Source: Paenibacillus terrae
GTDB lineage: Bacteria; Bacillota; Bacilli; Paenibacillales; Paenibacillaceae
Assembly: GCF_000943545.1 (NCBI RefSeq)
Contig: NZ_JTHP01000004.1
Coordinates: 62,001-126,000 of the forward strand
DNA: 64,000 nucleotides
Reading direction: 5' to 3'
Made by a program: the position numbers and the translations under genes. Under the pieces are notes generated by a model. That model made no database searches. It was given only the letters and a program-made list of their open reading frames with translations, and was not told the origin of the DNA. Below are positions 27,826 to 37,711 of the stretch, one piece after another; the stretch's first letter is position 1, and every line of letters starts with the position of its first letter.

Positions 27826-27858
27826 TGTGAGACACCTCCTCCATGAGTTACACTCCGA

Positions 27859-29400
27859 TTATTTCACAACTTGTACAAGCTTGGGGGCGATCTCCTGCAT
27901 CGGCAGAAGGTGGCGCACACATTTTAACTCTACAGCCGAGCGGGGCATTCCGTACACTACGCAAGTTTCCTCATTTTCAGCAAATGTGGATTGTACCCCT
28001 GCATCATAAAGCTTTTTCATCATCTTAGCCCCGTCGCTTCCCATGCCAGTCAGCAACACCAGATGCCGTTCCAGAGAGGTTAACGGGAGTAACGATTCGA
28101 ACATCGTGTCAACAGAAGGACGGTGACCGTTACGAGCTTCTTCCGTCTTCAGTGATACGGTGTATTTACCACTGGCTCCCGGCACAATTCTCAATTGATA
28201 TCCTCCCGGAGCAATATAAGCTGTTCCGGTCTCCAACGTCATCCCCTGCTCAGCTTCAACCACCCGGAGCGGACTCAACGTATTCAGACGCTGTGCCAGC
28301 GAACGGGTAAAGTTTGGCGGCATATGCTGCACGATGACAATCGGAGCGGGAAAATCCCCGGGAATGTGTTCCAGCAACGTCTTGAGCGCACGCGGCCCCC
28401 CCGTAGAACATCCGACCGCCACCAGCTTGCGAAAGTTGGGCGAATATACTCCTCCTTTTTTAAGAGAGAACCCCTTAGGCGCTGCTGGAACTATTGGTGC
28501 CGTCACTGGGGGCGTAGCAGCCATAGAAGCAACTGGAGCCGAAGGAACCGGCGTAGACACCGTTTTTCGAGGCTCCGGCTTGATTAGCCCTCCCTTATCC
28601 GTGGCGTGCAGCGATTTGGCTGCAGTCGTATCGGAAATATTCAGTTGCCCTGGCGTACGTTCAGTTGCCTTAGATGGCTCCTCCTTCTTCTGCGTAGCAG
28701 GCGCTTGCGCCGTCTTCCGTGGCTGGGCGACCGGCTTACTTAAACGGCTGTCAGGCACAGAGCTGCCCGTCTGTGGCCGTTTCTGTTCCGGCTTGGCTGC
28801 CGGAACAGACTTGCCAGTATCCCGCTTCGGCGGAACCGGTGCAGCAGTTGCAGAAGCAATCGGTGCAATAAGAGCCTTACCTTCCGCTCCCTTGTCAGCC
28901 ACAGCTTGTCCTTCTGGAGTCTGCTCCAGCGGCGTTTTTTTCGCTTGTTCCAGCGCCGCTTTTCGTTCGTTAGCTTCCTTGCGCTCCAATCGGCTGCGGA
29001 CTGCTTGCATAGCGGTGTGCATCTGCTCCAATAGCGCCTTGCCCACCTGCTGGATATCCTGAGCATGAGAGACGGAGGGCTTCCGTATAAAATCGAAAGC
29101 TCCTGCTTCCAGGGCCATAATGGTCTCCTTCATACCTTGTTCATTAATACCAGAGAGCATAATGACCGGAAGCGGATGGGCCGCCATAATCAGAGGGAGC
29201 GCTTCAAGGCCATTCATTTCAGGCATCTCGACATCCATTGTGACCAGGTCAGGCTGTAGCTCCTTCACTTTCTCTACTGCCTCTTTGCCGTTGGCGGCTG
29301 TACCTGCGATGTCGAACGAATCATCCCTTACAATTAAATCTGAAACAATTTTGCGCATAAAGGCCGAATCATCCACAACCAGCACCCGGTAAGCACACAT
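27859..29400 (-). CDS. cheB: Protein-glutamate methylesterase CheB with long linker
   Basis: Response-regulator methylesterase removing methyl groups from chemoreceptors. Started at the ATG at 29400 (GAGG 8 bases upstream) it has 513 residues, about 150 more than B. subtilis CheB. The receiver domain (1-125) has D10, D11 and phospho-acceptor D56 in TMDVEMPEMNG. The methylesterase domain (about 320-513) has the catalytic Ser in VGCSTGGPRALK, His in IVQHMPPNF and Asp in TGMGSDGAKMM. The excess lies in a Pro/Ala/Thr/Lys-rich linker (about 130-315), probably disordered. It lies between flhG and cheA. Confidence 0.96.
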   Translation of the reverse strand: MCAYRVLVVDDSAFMRKIVSDLIVRDDSFDIAGTAANGKEAVEKVKELQPDLVTMDVEMPEMNGLEALPLIMAAHPLPVIMLSGINEQGMKETIMALEAGAFDFIRKPSVSHAQDIQQVGKALLEQMHTAMQAVRSRLERKEANERKAALEQAKKTPLEQTPEGQAVADKGAEGKALIAPIASATAAPVPPKRDTGKSVPAAKPEQKRPQTGSSVPDSRLSKPVAQPRKTAQAPATQKKEEPSKATERTPGQLNISDTTAAKSLHATDKGGLIKPEPRKTVSTPVPSAPVASMAATPPVTAPIVPAAPKGFSLKKGGVYSPNFRKLVAVGCSTGGPRALKTLLEHIPGDFPAPIVIVQHMPPNFTRSLAQRLNTLSPLRVVEAEQGMTLETGTAYIAPGGYQLRIVPGASGKYTVSLKTEEARNGHRPSVDTMFESLLPLTSLERHLVLLTGMGSDGAKMMKKLYDAGVQSTFAENEETCVVYGMPRSAVELKCVRHLLPMQEIAPKLVQVVK

Positions 29401-29430
29401 GTTAAACACCTCTGTTTCCTTTCATCAAAA

Positions 29431-30318
29431 TCATTGCGCCGAACGCCGCAACCATTTTTGCATAAACCCTTTGATTCCGCTTAAAGCACCTGAATGTGGA
29501 GCCTGTGGCATCGCTGCAAAACGATGCGCCAGATTCAACACATCTCTGGATGCCGTACATCCCGGATAAGCAATTGAAAAAGGCACCTGCCTTTTGACTG
29601 CCTGCATGACATGAATGTCATCACTGATATGTCCCAGCAACGGAATGTCGATCTCCAAAAAGCGTCGCGCAACCAGCGCTATCTTATCGGCAACTTGACG
29701 GGCCTCATTATCGTTATCGGCACGATTGACTATAATTTTGAATACTGTATCCTTTTGCAATCCACTGACGACTTTGATCAGCGCATAGGCATCCGTTAAA
29801 GACGTCGGCTCTGGCGTAGTTACGACCATACATTCGTCAGCGGATGTGATAAATTTAAGGTTTTCTTTAGATAACCCCGCACCGGTGTCAAACAAAACAT
29901 AATCCATATCTGCGGCAATTTTCTCCACCTCATCGGCAAAATAGTTCAAATCGTCATCGGATAACGTAAACAGCTCGCTCAAGCCAGATCCTCCAGCAAT
30001 ATAAGGCAAGCCTCCTACGCCCGTTTGAACAATTTCGGCCATTGATTTTTCACGTTTTAACAGGTGAAGAAGATTGTATCTTGAATTGGCACCCATCAAC
30101 ACATCAATATTGGCCATACCGATATCTGCATCAAATACGAGTACCTTTCGGCCAAGCGATTGCAAGGCCAAAGCAAAATTAAGGGTGAAATTAGATTTGC
30201 CCACACCACCCTTACCACTAGTGACTGTCACTATTTTCGCATGACGATTACGTGCAGGCAGTCGATACTTATCTAGGGCTGAAGCCATTTGTCTAAGAGA
30301 TTGGGCTTGGTCACTCAT
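29431..30318 (-). CDS. flhG: MinD-like ATPase FlhG (YlxH), flagellar number/position regulator
   Basis: ParA/MinD-family ATPase that stimulates FlhF GTPase and helps assemble the C-ring (family knowledge). It has 295 residues. Seen: an N-terminal activation segment (QSLRQMASALDKYRL, before residue 21), deviant Walker A TSGKGGVGKSN (about 33-43), switch I DADIGMANIDVLMG, Walker B YVLFDTGAGLS, and a C-terminal amphipathic region. Its ATG overlaps the flhF stop (ATGA), implying translational coupling. Confidence 0.95.
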   Translation of the reverse strand: MSDQAQSLRQMASALDKYRLPARNRHAKIVTVTSGKGGVGKSNFTLNFALALQSLGRKVLVFDADIGMANIDVLMGANSRYNLLHLLKREKSMAEIVQTGVGGLPYIAGGSGLSELFTLSDDDLNYFADEVEKIAADMDYVLFDTGAGLSKENLKFITSADECMVVTTPEPTSLTDAYALIKVVSGLQKDTVFKIIVNRADNDNEARQVADKIALVARRFLEIDIPLLGHISDDIHVMQAVKRQVPFSIAYPGCTASRDVLNLAHRFAAMPQAPHSGALSGIKGFMQKWLRRSAQ

Positions 30319-31751
30319 ACAGAATCCTCAGTATCTCCTGACGATTCTGTGGTTCCGAACAGCAGGTTTGTCACCATTTCTGTATCTGGATGCAGTAGAT
30401 CGTCAGGTACATTTTGACCGTTCGTAATATAGGCCAGTTGCATAGGAAACTGGTGCAACAGATTAAACATACCACCACAACTACCTGTCTCATCCATTTT
30501 GGTAAATACAACCTTACCAAGGCCAAACTTACTGAAATGTCCGGTTATGTTGAGCATATCCTTGCTTTTGGACGTTAGGCTAAGCACCAGATACGTCTCA
30601 CTTTCCTTAATAGGTGAAAGCAGACTTTGCAATTCCGAAACGAGCAGCTCATTACGGTAATTTCGTCCTGCAGTATCCATCAGGATCAAGTCACAATGCT
30701 CCAGACGTTGAATAGCTCTGTGAACATCTCCGGGAGATTGCACGACTTCAAGCGGCACATTCAAAATCGTAGCGTATGTACGCAGCTGTTCGACAGCCGA
30801 GATACGGTACGTGTCAGAGGTAATAAATCCGACTTTGCGGTGATGCTTAAACAGCTGTTCTGCTGCTAGCTTGGCAATGGTCGTCGTTTTTCCCACTCCG
30901 GTTGGACCTGCCACATACACAATTTTGGTATCTTTTGAGATGCCCTTGTCCAGCCTTTCCCGAATAAATCCGGCCACTTCTGCACGAAGAGCATGTTCCC
31001 AATCAAAAGATTCAGGATCAGACGGATGCTCACTTCGGCGCTCATATACCCGTTCAAGCCAATGCTCCAGCAAATCGCGTTCCACTTCCTGCTCCAGCAT
31101 ACGCTCACAAATCTTTTGTAACGGTTCCGGCCAAGTATTTTCCATCACAGAATTGCGGGAAATTCGAGTCATCATAGCTTTCATTTCCCGTAATTCATTA
31201 AGCAGGGCTTGATTTTCCTCTGCCCCTATCTTGTCTGGAACGCTTGCCTCCGGAGTTAGCTTAAACAATCCGTTGGATGTTTCCTTTTTCGGAACCGCTG
31301 CTTTGTTGTTAAAAACTTCATTTTCTGTTTCCACACTATAACCAGCCCCGTATGAAGAACGCTCTAAGCTTGAGACAGCTTGTTCGGAGCCAGCCAGCAA
31401 ATCAGCCAGCCCCTCTTTGGAACTGTTCGTCATCTGCGTTACCCGTCGATAGGCTTCAGGAGCGGCTTGTCTAGGAACCACTGGTGACGATGGTACTTCC
31501 TGCTGCTCAGGAGCATTTATGGGTGGAAAAGCCTCAACCGACTGCTGCTGTGACGGTTGAAGCCGTCGTGGTTTTTGAAGCTGCTCCTCTACCGCAGCGA
31601 CGACTTCGATTTTCTTTTTTCCGAACATACCCATGAATCCGCCGATCTTCATTTCCTTGGTGCTCAAAATGACGGCATCCGTTCCGAAGTCACCTCTGAT
31701 TTGCATCATGGCCTCCGGCATTGTATCCACTACATATCGTTTCACTCTCAT
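30315..31751 (-). CDS. flhF: Flagellar biosynthesis SRP-type GTPase FlhF
   Basis: SRP54/FtsY-like GTPase that places the flagellar basal body. It has 478 residues, about 110 longer than B. subtilis FlhF because of an extended N-terminal Gln/Pro/Ser-rich B region (about 55-180). NG domain: alpha-helical N part (about 185-270), P-loop [17 protein letters not shown] (282-298), SDTYRISAVEQLRTYA, DTAGRNYRNE and TKMDETGSCGG. It overlaps flhA and flhG by 4 bases each (ATGA at both junctions). Confidence 0.96.
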   Translation of the reverse strand: MRVKRYVVDTMPEAMMQIRGDFGTDAVILSTKEMKIGGFMGMFGKKKIEVVAAVEEQLQKPRRLQPSQQQSVEAFPPINAPEQQEVPSSPVVPRQAAPEAYRRVTQMTNSSKEGLADLLAGSEQAVSSLERSSYGAGYSVETENEVFNNKAAVPKKETSNGLFKLTPEASVPDKIGAEENQALLNELREMKAMMTRISRNSVMENTWPEPLQKICERMLEQEVERDLLEHWLERVYERRSEHPSDPESFDWEHALRAEVAGFIRERLDKGISKDTKIVYVAGPTGVGKTTTIAKLAAEQLFKHHRKVGFITSDTYRISAVEQLRTYATILNVPLEVVQSPGDVHRAIQRLEHCDLILMDTAGRNYRNELLVSELQSLLSPIKESETYLVLSLTSKSKDMLNITGHFSKFGLGKVVFTKMDETGSCGGMFNLLHQFPMQLAYITNGQNVPDDLLHPDTEMVTNLLFGTTESSGDTEDSV

Positions 31752-33781
31752 AAGTTCACCACCCCGACACTTTGAATTTCAACGTTCGGCTCCAGCTCAC
31801 TGTACGACAGTACCGGGACATCCTGCATCGTACGTTCCATCACTTGCCGCAAATACATACGAATCGTTGGTGATGTTAATACGATAGGCTGCTGCCCGGA
31901 TTGAATGAGACGATTGATTTGCTCCATCATCCTTTGATACACCGTCTGCGTTGATACCGGATCAAGTGCCAGATAGCTGCCCTGCTCCGACTGTTGCACG
32001 CTTTCGGCAATTTTCTTCTCCAGCCCTGGTCCCACGGTAATGACACGTAGCGTCTCTCCCTGCTGGGCGAACTGTTGTGTAATCTGGCGAGATAACGCCT
32101 GGCGAACATATTCAGTCAGCACGTCCGGATCTTTTGTATAAGTGCCGTAATCAGCCAGCGTTTCGAAAATGGTCACCATATCGCGGATGGAGATTTTTTC
32201 TTTTAACAGCTTGGCCAGCACTTTTTGTACATCTCCAATCGCCAACACGGAAGGAATAAGATCGTCCACAAGCACCGGATAATTTTCCTTGAGATTGTCG
32301 ACCAGCGACCGCGTTTCCTGTCTGCCAAGCAACTCGTGGGCATGTTTCTTGATCGTTTCCGTCAAATGAGTAGCTACAACCGAAGGAGGGTCCACAACCG
32401 TGTAACCGGACAGCTCCGCAACATCCTTGGTATTCTCATCAATCCAGAGCGCAGGCAATCCGAAGGCTGGTTCTGTCGTTTCGATGCCTGTAATGGAATC
32501 GTCGTCGTATCCCGGGCTCATTGCCAGATAATGGTTTAACAGCAATTCCCCGCCGCCTACCGTATTGCCTTTAATCTTGATTACATACTCGTTCGGCTTG
32601 AGCTGGATATTGTCCCGTATACGAATGACCGGCACAACCAAGCCTAGTTCCAGCGCACATTGACGACGGATCATAATAATCCGGTCTAGCAAATCCCCGC
32701 CCTGCTGCGTATCAGCCAGCGGAATCAGCCCGTATCCAAACTCGAATTCGATCGGATCGACCTGAAGCAAATTAATGACACTTTCCGGACTGCGCACCTC
32801 TTCAATCTGTTGCTCTTCTTCCATCTGTTCATCAGCAATCTGCTTACGTTCCATATTGCCCTGCATTCTTCGGGCCGCAAAAAACAGAAGAACAGCCAGT
32901 GGAAGGGTCGTAATGATATGAATAGGAGTAAACAAGCCCAACAAAGCAATCGTGGCAGCCACGATGTAAATTAGCTTTGGATATGAAAAGAGCTGCTCCG
33001 TCAAATCATCCGCCAAGTTTCCATCAGATGTAGCTCGTGTAACGATCAGACCTGACGCTGTGGATATGAGCAACGCGGGGATCTGGCTAACCAGTCCATC
33101 ACCAATGGTCAGAACGGAGTAAGTCGACAGCGCCTCCTGAAACCCTTTACCCTGAACAGCCATACCGATAATAAAACCGCCGACCAGGTTGATAATCAAA
33201 ATGATAATACTGGCAATGGCGTCACCTTTAACAAATTTGCTGGCACCATCCATTGCTCCGTAAAAATCCGCTTCTCGTTCGATTTTACTGCGCCGTTCAC
33301 GGGCTTGCTGTTCGTTGATCAGACCTGCATTCAGGTCGGCATCAATACTCATTTGTTTACCCGGCATCGCGTCCAGCGTAAACCGTGCACCTACCTCAGC
33401 AACCCGCTCGGAGCCCTTAGTGATCACGATAAACTGCACAACCACAAGAATCAGGAAGACAACAAAACCGACCGCAATTTGTCCACCTGCAATCCAACTA
33501 CCAAACGTAGCCACGACTTCCCCGGCATGTCCCTCACCTAAAATGAGCTTGGTCGTAGAAATATTAAGCGCCAGACGAAATAAGGTTGTGATGAGCAGCA
33601 ATGAAGGAAAAATAGAGAACTGTAAAGCTTCCTTCGTGTTCATGGACACAAGTAGAATCATCAAAGCAATCGATATGTTGATCACGAGCAAAATGTCGAG
33701 CAACCATGAAGGGATCGGTAGAATCATCATAAGAACGATGCCGATGACGCCTGCAAGGACGGTTATTTCTTTTATTTTCAC
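31748..33781 (-). CDS. flhA: Flagellar type III export gate protein FlhA
   Basis: Major transmembrane component of the export gate; its cytoplasmic ring selects substrates. It has 677 residues, identical in length to B. subtilis FlhA. About 8 membrane segments cover residues 1-320, with the conserved cytoplasmic loop RFTLDAMPGKQMSIDADLNA (FHIPEP region), then a linker (KQIADEQMEEEQQ) and the C-terminal cytoplasmic domain from about 345. The start is a GTG at 33781 with GGAGG 11 bases upstream. It lies between flhB and flhF. Confidence 0.97.
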   Translation of the reverse strand: MKIKEITVLAGVIGIVLMMILPIPSWLLDILLVINISIALMILLVSMNTKEALQFSIFPSLLLITTLFRLALNISTTKLILGEGHAGEVVATFGSWIAGGQIAVGFVVFLILVVVQFIVITKGSERVAEVGARFTLDAMPGKQMSIDADLNAGLINEQQARERRSKIEREADFYGAMDGASKFVKGDAIASIIILIINLVGGFIIGMAVQGKGFQEALSTYSVLTIGDGLVSQIPALLISTASGLIVTRATSDGNLADDLTEQLFSYPKLIYIVAATIALLGLFTPIHIITTLPLAVLLFFAARRMQGNMERKQIADEQMEEEQQIEEVRSPESVINLLQVDPIEFEFGYGLIPLADTQQGGDLLDRIIMIRRQCALELGLVVPVIRIRDNIQLKPNEYVIKIKGNTVGGGELLLNHYLAMSPGYDDDSITGIETTEPAFGLPALWIDENTKDVAELSGYTVVDPPSVVATHLTETIKKHAHELLGRQETRSLVDNLKENYPVLVDDLIPSVLAIGDVQKVLAKLLKEKISIRDMVTIFETLADYGTYTKDPDVLTEYVRQALSRQITQQFAQQGETLRVITVGPGLEKKIAESVQQSEQGSYLALDPVSTQTVYQRMMEQINRLIQSGQQPIVLTSPTIRMYLRQVMERTMQDVPVLSYSELEPNVEIQSVGVVNL

Positions 33782-33804
33782 GGGTCTCTTGGCCTCCGAT
33801 CCCT

Positions 33805-34893
33805 TTATTTCACTTTACCTTTTAATTTATATACATACGCCAGCACTTCGGCAACAGCCTGGAACAGATCAGCTGGAATGGCATCCCCGATTTCGGCTCT
33901 TTGAAACAGCGCCCGTGCCAGCGGCTTGTTTTCCATCGTTATAACGCCGTTTTGCTTGGCAATTTCCTTAATTCGGAGCGCTACGTAATCTTGCCCTTTC
34001 GCAATAATCTGCGGCGCATCCATCTCCGAACCGTCATATTTCAAAGCCACAGCAAAGTGCGTAGGGTTGGTAATGATGACATCTGCATTGGGAACTTCCT
34101 GCATCATGCGCTGCATAGCCATTCGGCGCTGTCGTTCACGAATTTTCCCTTTGATCAGCGGGTCACCTTCCATTTTCTTGTATTCATCCTTGATATCCTG
34201 TTTGGACATTTTTAGATTTTTCTCATGCTCATAGCGTTGATACATATAATCCAATACTGCTAAAACGAACAGCACCACACCAATTTTAAGTCCCAGCTCC
34301 ATTGTTAATGAAGCCGTAAAGCTCAACATCTGGTCACCGGACATTTCGGCCAGCTTGGGTAAGTCTGCTTTTGTTTTCCACAGCACGCTGTACACCAGAT
34401 AACCGATCACGGTCATTTTTAAAACAGATTTGAGGAATTCGACCAGTGACCGCATGGAAAAAATATTTTTAAATCCTTTAATCGGGTCAATCTTGCTAAA
34501 TTTGGGCGTAATCCCCTCTCCGGTTAACAAGAAACCGATCTGCATGTAATTTGCCACTATCCCGATGACAATGGCCCCAATAAAAATAGGAGCCAGCATA
34601 ATCATGATTTGCACGCCATACTCACCCATCATCAGCATTGTAGTGTTCGGCGTTACTTCCATCGATAACCGATTTACAAAAATATCCCGAAACAAGCGAA
34701 CCGCATGATCCTTGAAATACCCGCCGAAAATCATAAGGCAGAAAAACGTTACCAGCAAGACACCCGCCGCGGGCAATTCCATACTTTTGGCAACCTGCCC
34801 TTTTTGCCTGGCATCCTGTTTCTTTTTGGGTGTGGCTTTTTCCGTTTTTTCCCCTGAGAACAACTGCAGGTTCATAGCATATTTAAATGACAA
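33805..34893 (-). CDS. flhB: Flagellar export switch protein FlhB
   Basis: Gate component that cleaves itself to switch export from rod/hook to filament substrates. Four membrane segments lie at about 30-50, 85-110, 140-165 and 190-210. The C-terminal cytoplasmic domain has the autocleavage motif NPTH in ITNPTHFAVALKYDG, about residue 268. I chose the TTG at 34893, which has GGGGG 8 bases upstream and gives 362 residues (B. subtilis 360); an ATG 8 codons earlier overlaps the fliR stop but lacks a ribosome-binding site. Confidence 0.93.
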   Translation of the reverse strand: MSFKYAMNLQLFSGEKTEKATPKKKQDARQKGQVAKSMELPAAGVLLVTFFCLMIFGGYFKDHAVRLFRDIFVNRLSMEVTPNTTMLMMGEYGVQIMIMLAPIFIGAIVIGIVANYMQIGFLLTGEGITPKFSKIDPIKGFKNIFSMRSLVEFLKSVLKMTVIGYLVYSVLWKTKADLPKLAEMSGDQMLSFTASLTMELGLKIGVVLFVLAVLDYMYQRYEHEKNLKMSKQDIKDEYKKMEGDPLIKGKIRERQRRMAMQRMMQEVPNADVIITNPTHFAVALKYDGSEMDAPQIIAKGQDYVALRIKEIAKQNGVITMENKPLARALFQRAEIGDAIPADLFQAVAEVLAYVYKLKGKVK

Positions 34894-34916
34894 ACTACGT
34901 TCCCCCAAACCAGACA

Positions 34917-35702
34917 TTAAGGACGGTTGCCCATAATATCCAACAAGTTGCGCATGGATTCGAACATCACAGTAAACAATTTTTCAAAGATAAAAGCAAA
35001 ACTCGGCATAAGAAGCAATAACATGAACAGTCCCACAATAATTTTGAGCGGCACACCAATAACAAAAATGTTAAACTGGGGAGCCGTTTTAGCCAAAAAT
35101 CCGAGTCCCACATCCGTTAAAAAAGTAGCTACTACTATAGGAGCAGCAATTTGAAAAGCCAGCATAAAAGATTCAGCAAAGGAACGGATCAGAAATTCCG
35201 TCACACTGCCTCCATACAGCTTTACAAAAAAATCATTCGTCAGCGGCACCCAATCATAGCTGTATAATATAGCGTTTATCAGGTGATGATGCCCGTTTAA
35301 GCTTAAGAAGAGCAACACGGCTATCGCAAACTTGAAATTTCCCGTTAAAGGCGACGAAGCTCCTGTCATCGGGTCAAACACACTGGCCATCCCGAAACCC
35401 ACCTGAAGGTCAATAAAGGAACCTGCGGTTTGGATCGCTGTCATGAATAAATAAGCGGTAAAACCCAGCAACAACCCAATCAACACCTCGCGACCCACCA
35501 ACAGCACATACGCTGCATCCGTCGGTACTTGCTGATGCGTACCATAAGTGAGATACACGATCAATGCGAGAAATCCCGATATACCAACCTTAAAGATATT
35601 AGGTACTCCTCGGGTCGAAAAAATAGGCGCTACTACAAAAAACGAGGTAATCCGACAAAAAATCAGCAAAAAAACAGGAAAACTCTGTAACAACATGTCC
35701 AT
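34917..35702 (-). CDS. fliR: Flagellar export gate protein FliR
   Basis: Core export-gate membrane protein forming a helical complex with FliP and FliQ. It has 261 residues with about 6 membrane segments. Seen: PVFLLIFCRITSFFVVAPIF at the N-terminus, VGFGMASVFDPMTGASSPLT (the conserved loop), and FNIFVIGVPLKIIVGLFMLL near the C-terminus. It sits 9 bases after fliQ and abuts flhB. Confidence 0.96.
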   Translation of the reverse strand: MDMLLQSFPVFLLIFCRITSFFVVAPIFSTRGVPNIFKVGISGFLALIVYLTYGTHQQVPTDAAYVLLVGREVLIGLLLGFTAYLFMTAIQTAGSFIDLQVGFGMASVFDPMTGASSPLTGNFKFAIAVLLFLSLNGHHHLINAILYSYDWVPLTNDFFVKLYGGSVTEFLIRSFAESFMLAFQIAAPIVVATFLTDVGLGFLAKTAPQFNIFVIGVPLKIIVGLFMLLLLMPSFAFIFEKLFTVMFESMRNLLDIMGNRP

Positions 35703-35711
35703 AACTTCAGC

Positions 35712-35981
35712 CTAACCTATATATTTGTACAAATTGTCCAGAATGTTAAACGTAAAATCCACTAATGTCGTCAATATCCAAGGTCCGAACAAGAGCAATG
35801 CCAGTAATACGGCGACAATCTTCGGAACAAATGCCAAAGTCTGCTCTTGAATTTGGGTTGTCGCCTGAAAAATACTGATAATCAAACCGACGACCAGTCC
35901 CAAAATCAGCATAGGAGCGCTAACTTTAAGCACTGTGTACACCGCTTGTCCGGCAAGGGAAATAATAAACTCCGAAGTCAT
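35712..35981 (-). CDS. fliQ: Flagellar export gate protein FliQ
   Basis: The 89-residue, two-helix membrane protein is exactly the standard length. Seen: VYTVLKVSAPMLILGLVVGL in helix 1, the conserved turn SIFQATTQIQEQTLAFVPKI, and PWILTTLVDF in helix 2. It lies between fliP and fliR as in nearly all flagellar operons. Confidence 0.96.
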   Translation of the reverse strand: MTSEFIISLAGQAVYTVLKVSAPMLILGLVVGLIISIFQATTQIQEQTLAFVPKIVAVLLALLLFGPWILTTLVDFTFNILDNLYKYIG

Positions 35982-36018
35982 TGCCGTCCTCCTTGATTGC
36001 TGTCCCTGTGGGAAATAT

Positions 36019-36774
36019 TCATGTGTTAAAGCTCAGAAGCAATGATTTGACGACCAGATACCAACCATCTACGAGCACAAACAGCAGTATCTTAAAAGGA
36101 AGCGAAATCATCACCGGCGGCAGCATCATCATCCCCATAGCCATGAGCGTACTCGCCACCACAATGTCAATAACCAAAAACGGTATAAAGATCATGAAGC
36201 CCATCTGAAATGCTGTCTTTAACTCACTAATGGCATAAGCCGGAACCATCACCGTTAATGGAATATCCTGGTAGTCTTTCGGTTTTTCCATCTTGGTGTA
36301 TTTCATAAAGAGCAGTAGATCCTTCTCCCGTGTATGAGAGAACATAAAGGTCTTGATGGGTACCGCAGCCTTGTCCAGCGCCTGAGACTGTGTCAAATCC
36401 CCCTTGAGATACGGCTGGAGGGCAGTTTCGTTCATAGCTGAGAACGTCGGCGCCATAATGAATAAGGTAAGAAACAGAGCCAGCCCGACAAGCACCTGGT
36501 TAGGTGGCATCTGCTGAGTCCCCAGCGAGGTGCGAACAAAGCCCAGCACGATCACAATTCGCGTAAAGCTCGTCATAAGCACAAGCAACGCGGGCGCCAC
36601 ACTGATGACAGTAATAAGTAAAATAATAGACAGCGAGGTGGCACCGGGCTGTCCTTTATCCGAGTTGCCGACTTGAATATCAATGTTCGGAATCGGTTCC
36701 GCAGAGGCCGCCGTCACCGAAATGAAGCTGAACAAGACAAGCAGCAAACATGCAAGTATAATCTTTTTTCTCAT
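36019..36774 (-). CDS. fliP: Flagellar export gate protein FliP
   Basis: Export-gate protein of 251 residues. An N-terminal cleavable signal peptide is visible (MRKKIILACLLLVLFSFISV followed by a TAASAEP cleavage region), then four membrane segments. Family signatures: SFTRIVIVLGFVRTSLGTQQ and PPNQVLVGLALFLTLFIMAP in the first half, and ELKTAFQMGFMIFIPFLVID in the second. Its ATG overlaps the fliO stop (ATGA). Confidence 0.96.
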   Translation of the reverse strand: MRKKIILACLLLVLFSFISVTAASAEPIPNIDIQVGNSDKGQPGATSLSIILLITVISVAPALLVLMTSFTRIVIVLGFVRTSLGTQQMPPNQVLVGLALFLTLFIMAPTFSAMNETALQPYLKGDLTQSQALDKAAVPIKTFMFSHTREKDLLLFMKYTKMEKPKDYQDIPLTVMVPAYAISELKTAFQMGFMIFIPFLVIDIVVASTLMAMGMMMLPPVMISLPFKILLFVLVDGWYLVVKSLLLSFNT

Positions 36775-37304
36775 GAATCTCCCGACCGATCTGTAGTATT
36801 CTCCTCATTGCGCAGCTTTTCGAGTTTATCCTTACGATTCGGCATCTGCCGAAGCTTGGATTCGAACATCTCGTGAAAAGACGTTTCCTCTTCAGGCTGC
36901 TGCTGTGCCGCGGTGTTCCGGCGAAGCTTATCCGCAATTTTAGCGAATAGCGGGGCAATCGGGCCGCGCTGCAGAGAAGCTTCCTGCTCCAGTGCGGCCA
37001 AAATTTGCTCCACTTCTTCAGGATCGGATACTTTGTCAACAAGCCGGATATCTTCTCCCACACCAATGAGGTACACACTGTTGCCAACTTCAACAAGCTG
37101 AAGGGATTTGTTGGGGCCCAGCCCCACGCCTCCCAGTATGCGAACGGAGCGGTTGCTGAACCAGCTCTGATTTCTTTTACTCAAAAACCGTATCAAGTAC
37201 ACGATCAGTACGATGATAAAGATCAGCACGAAAAGGACCCAGGCAATGTTGCCTATATTGCTGGATGTACTCAATGCGTCAGAGGCACCCTGTTGTGTAT
37301 CCAT
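36771..37304 (-). CDS. fliO: FliO/FliZ-family flagellar export assembly protein
   Basis: Protein of 177 residues with one N-terminal membrane helix (NIAWVLFVLIFIIVLIVYLI, about 18-37), then a small beta domain with RILGGVGLGPNKSLQLVEVG and YLIGVGEDIRLVDKV, the FliO signature, and a charged C-terminal tail. FliO helps assemble the FliP ring. It lies between cheY and fliP, overlapping fliP by 4 bases. Confidence 0.88.
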   Translation of the reverse strand: MDTQQGASDALSTSSNIGNIAWVLFVLIFIIVLIVYLIRFLSKRNQSWFSNRSVRILGGVGLGPNKSLQLVEVGNSVYLIGVGEDIRLVDKVSDPEEVEQILAALEQEASLQRGPIAPLFAKIADKLRRNTAAQQQPEEETSFHEMFESKLRQMPNRKDKLEKLRNEENTTDRSGDS

Positions 37305-37316
37305 ACCGGATGCGCC

Positions 37317-37682
37317 TTACACACCCAGTGTTTTGTTGATGGCTTCGATAACCCGATCCGATTGGAAAGGCTTAACAATAAAATCTTTTGCGCCTGCTTG
37401 GATAGCATCAATAACCATCGCTTGCTGACCCATCGCGGAACACATAATTACCTTTGCGTTCGCGTCAATTTTTTTGATTTCCTTCAGAGCGGCAATGCCG
37501 TCCATTTCGGGCATCGTAATATCCATCGTAATCAGGTCCGGACGAAGCTCCTTGAATTTTTCAATAGCCTGTGATCCATCCTGGGCCTCTCCTACTACTT
37601 CATATCCATTTTTGGACAGGATGTCCCGAATCATCATTCTCATAAATGCAGCATCGTCCACGATCAAAATACGGTTTGCCAT
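37317..37682 (-). CDS. cheY: Chemotaxis response regulator CheY
   Basis: Single-domain receiver that binds the FliM/FliY switch when phosphorylated. It has 121 residues. Acidic pocket D9/D10, phospho-acceptor D54 in LITMDITMPEMDG, conserved Ser/Thr region KVIMCSAMGQQ, and Lys104 in FIVKPFQ. Its place between fliY and fliO is the Bacillus arrangement. Confidence 0.97.
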   Translation of the reverse strand: MANRILIVDDAAFMRMMIRDILSKNGYEVVGEAQDGSQAIEKFKELRPDLITMDITMPEMDGIAALKEIKKIDANAKVIMCSAMGQQAMVIDAIQAGAKDFIVKPFQSDRVIEAINKTLGV

Positions 37683-37711
37683 CTGAAATAAATCCTCCCT
37701 AAATTATGCTA

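Noticed and set aside
28334..29062. 242-residue plus-strand open frame opposite cheB
   Set aside because: Ala/Gly/Ser-rich complement of the Pro/Ala linker of CheB; no start signal.
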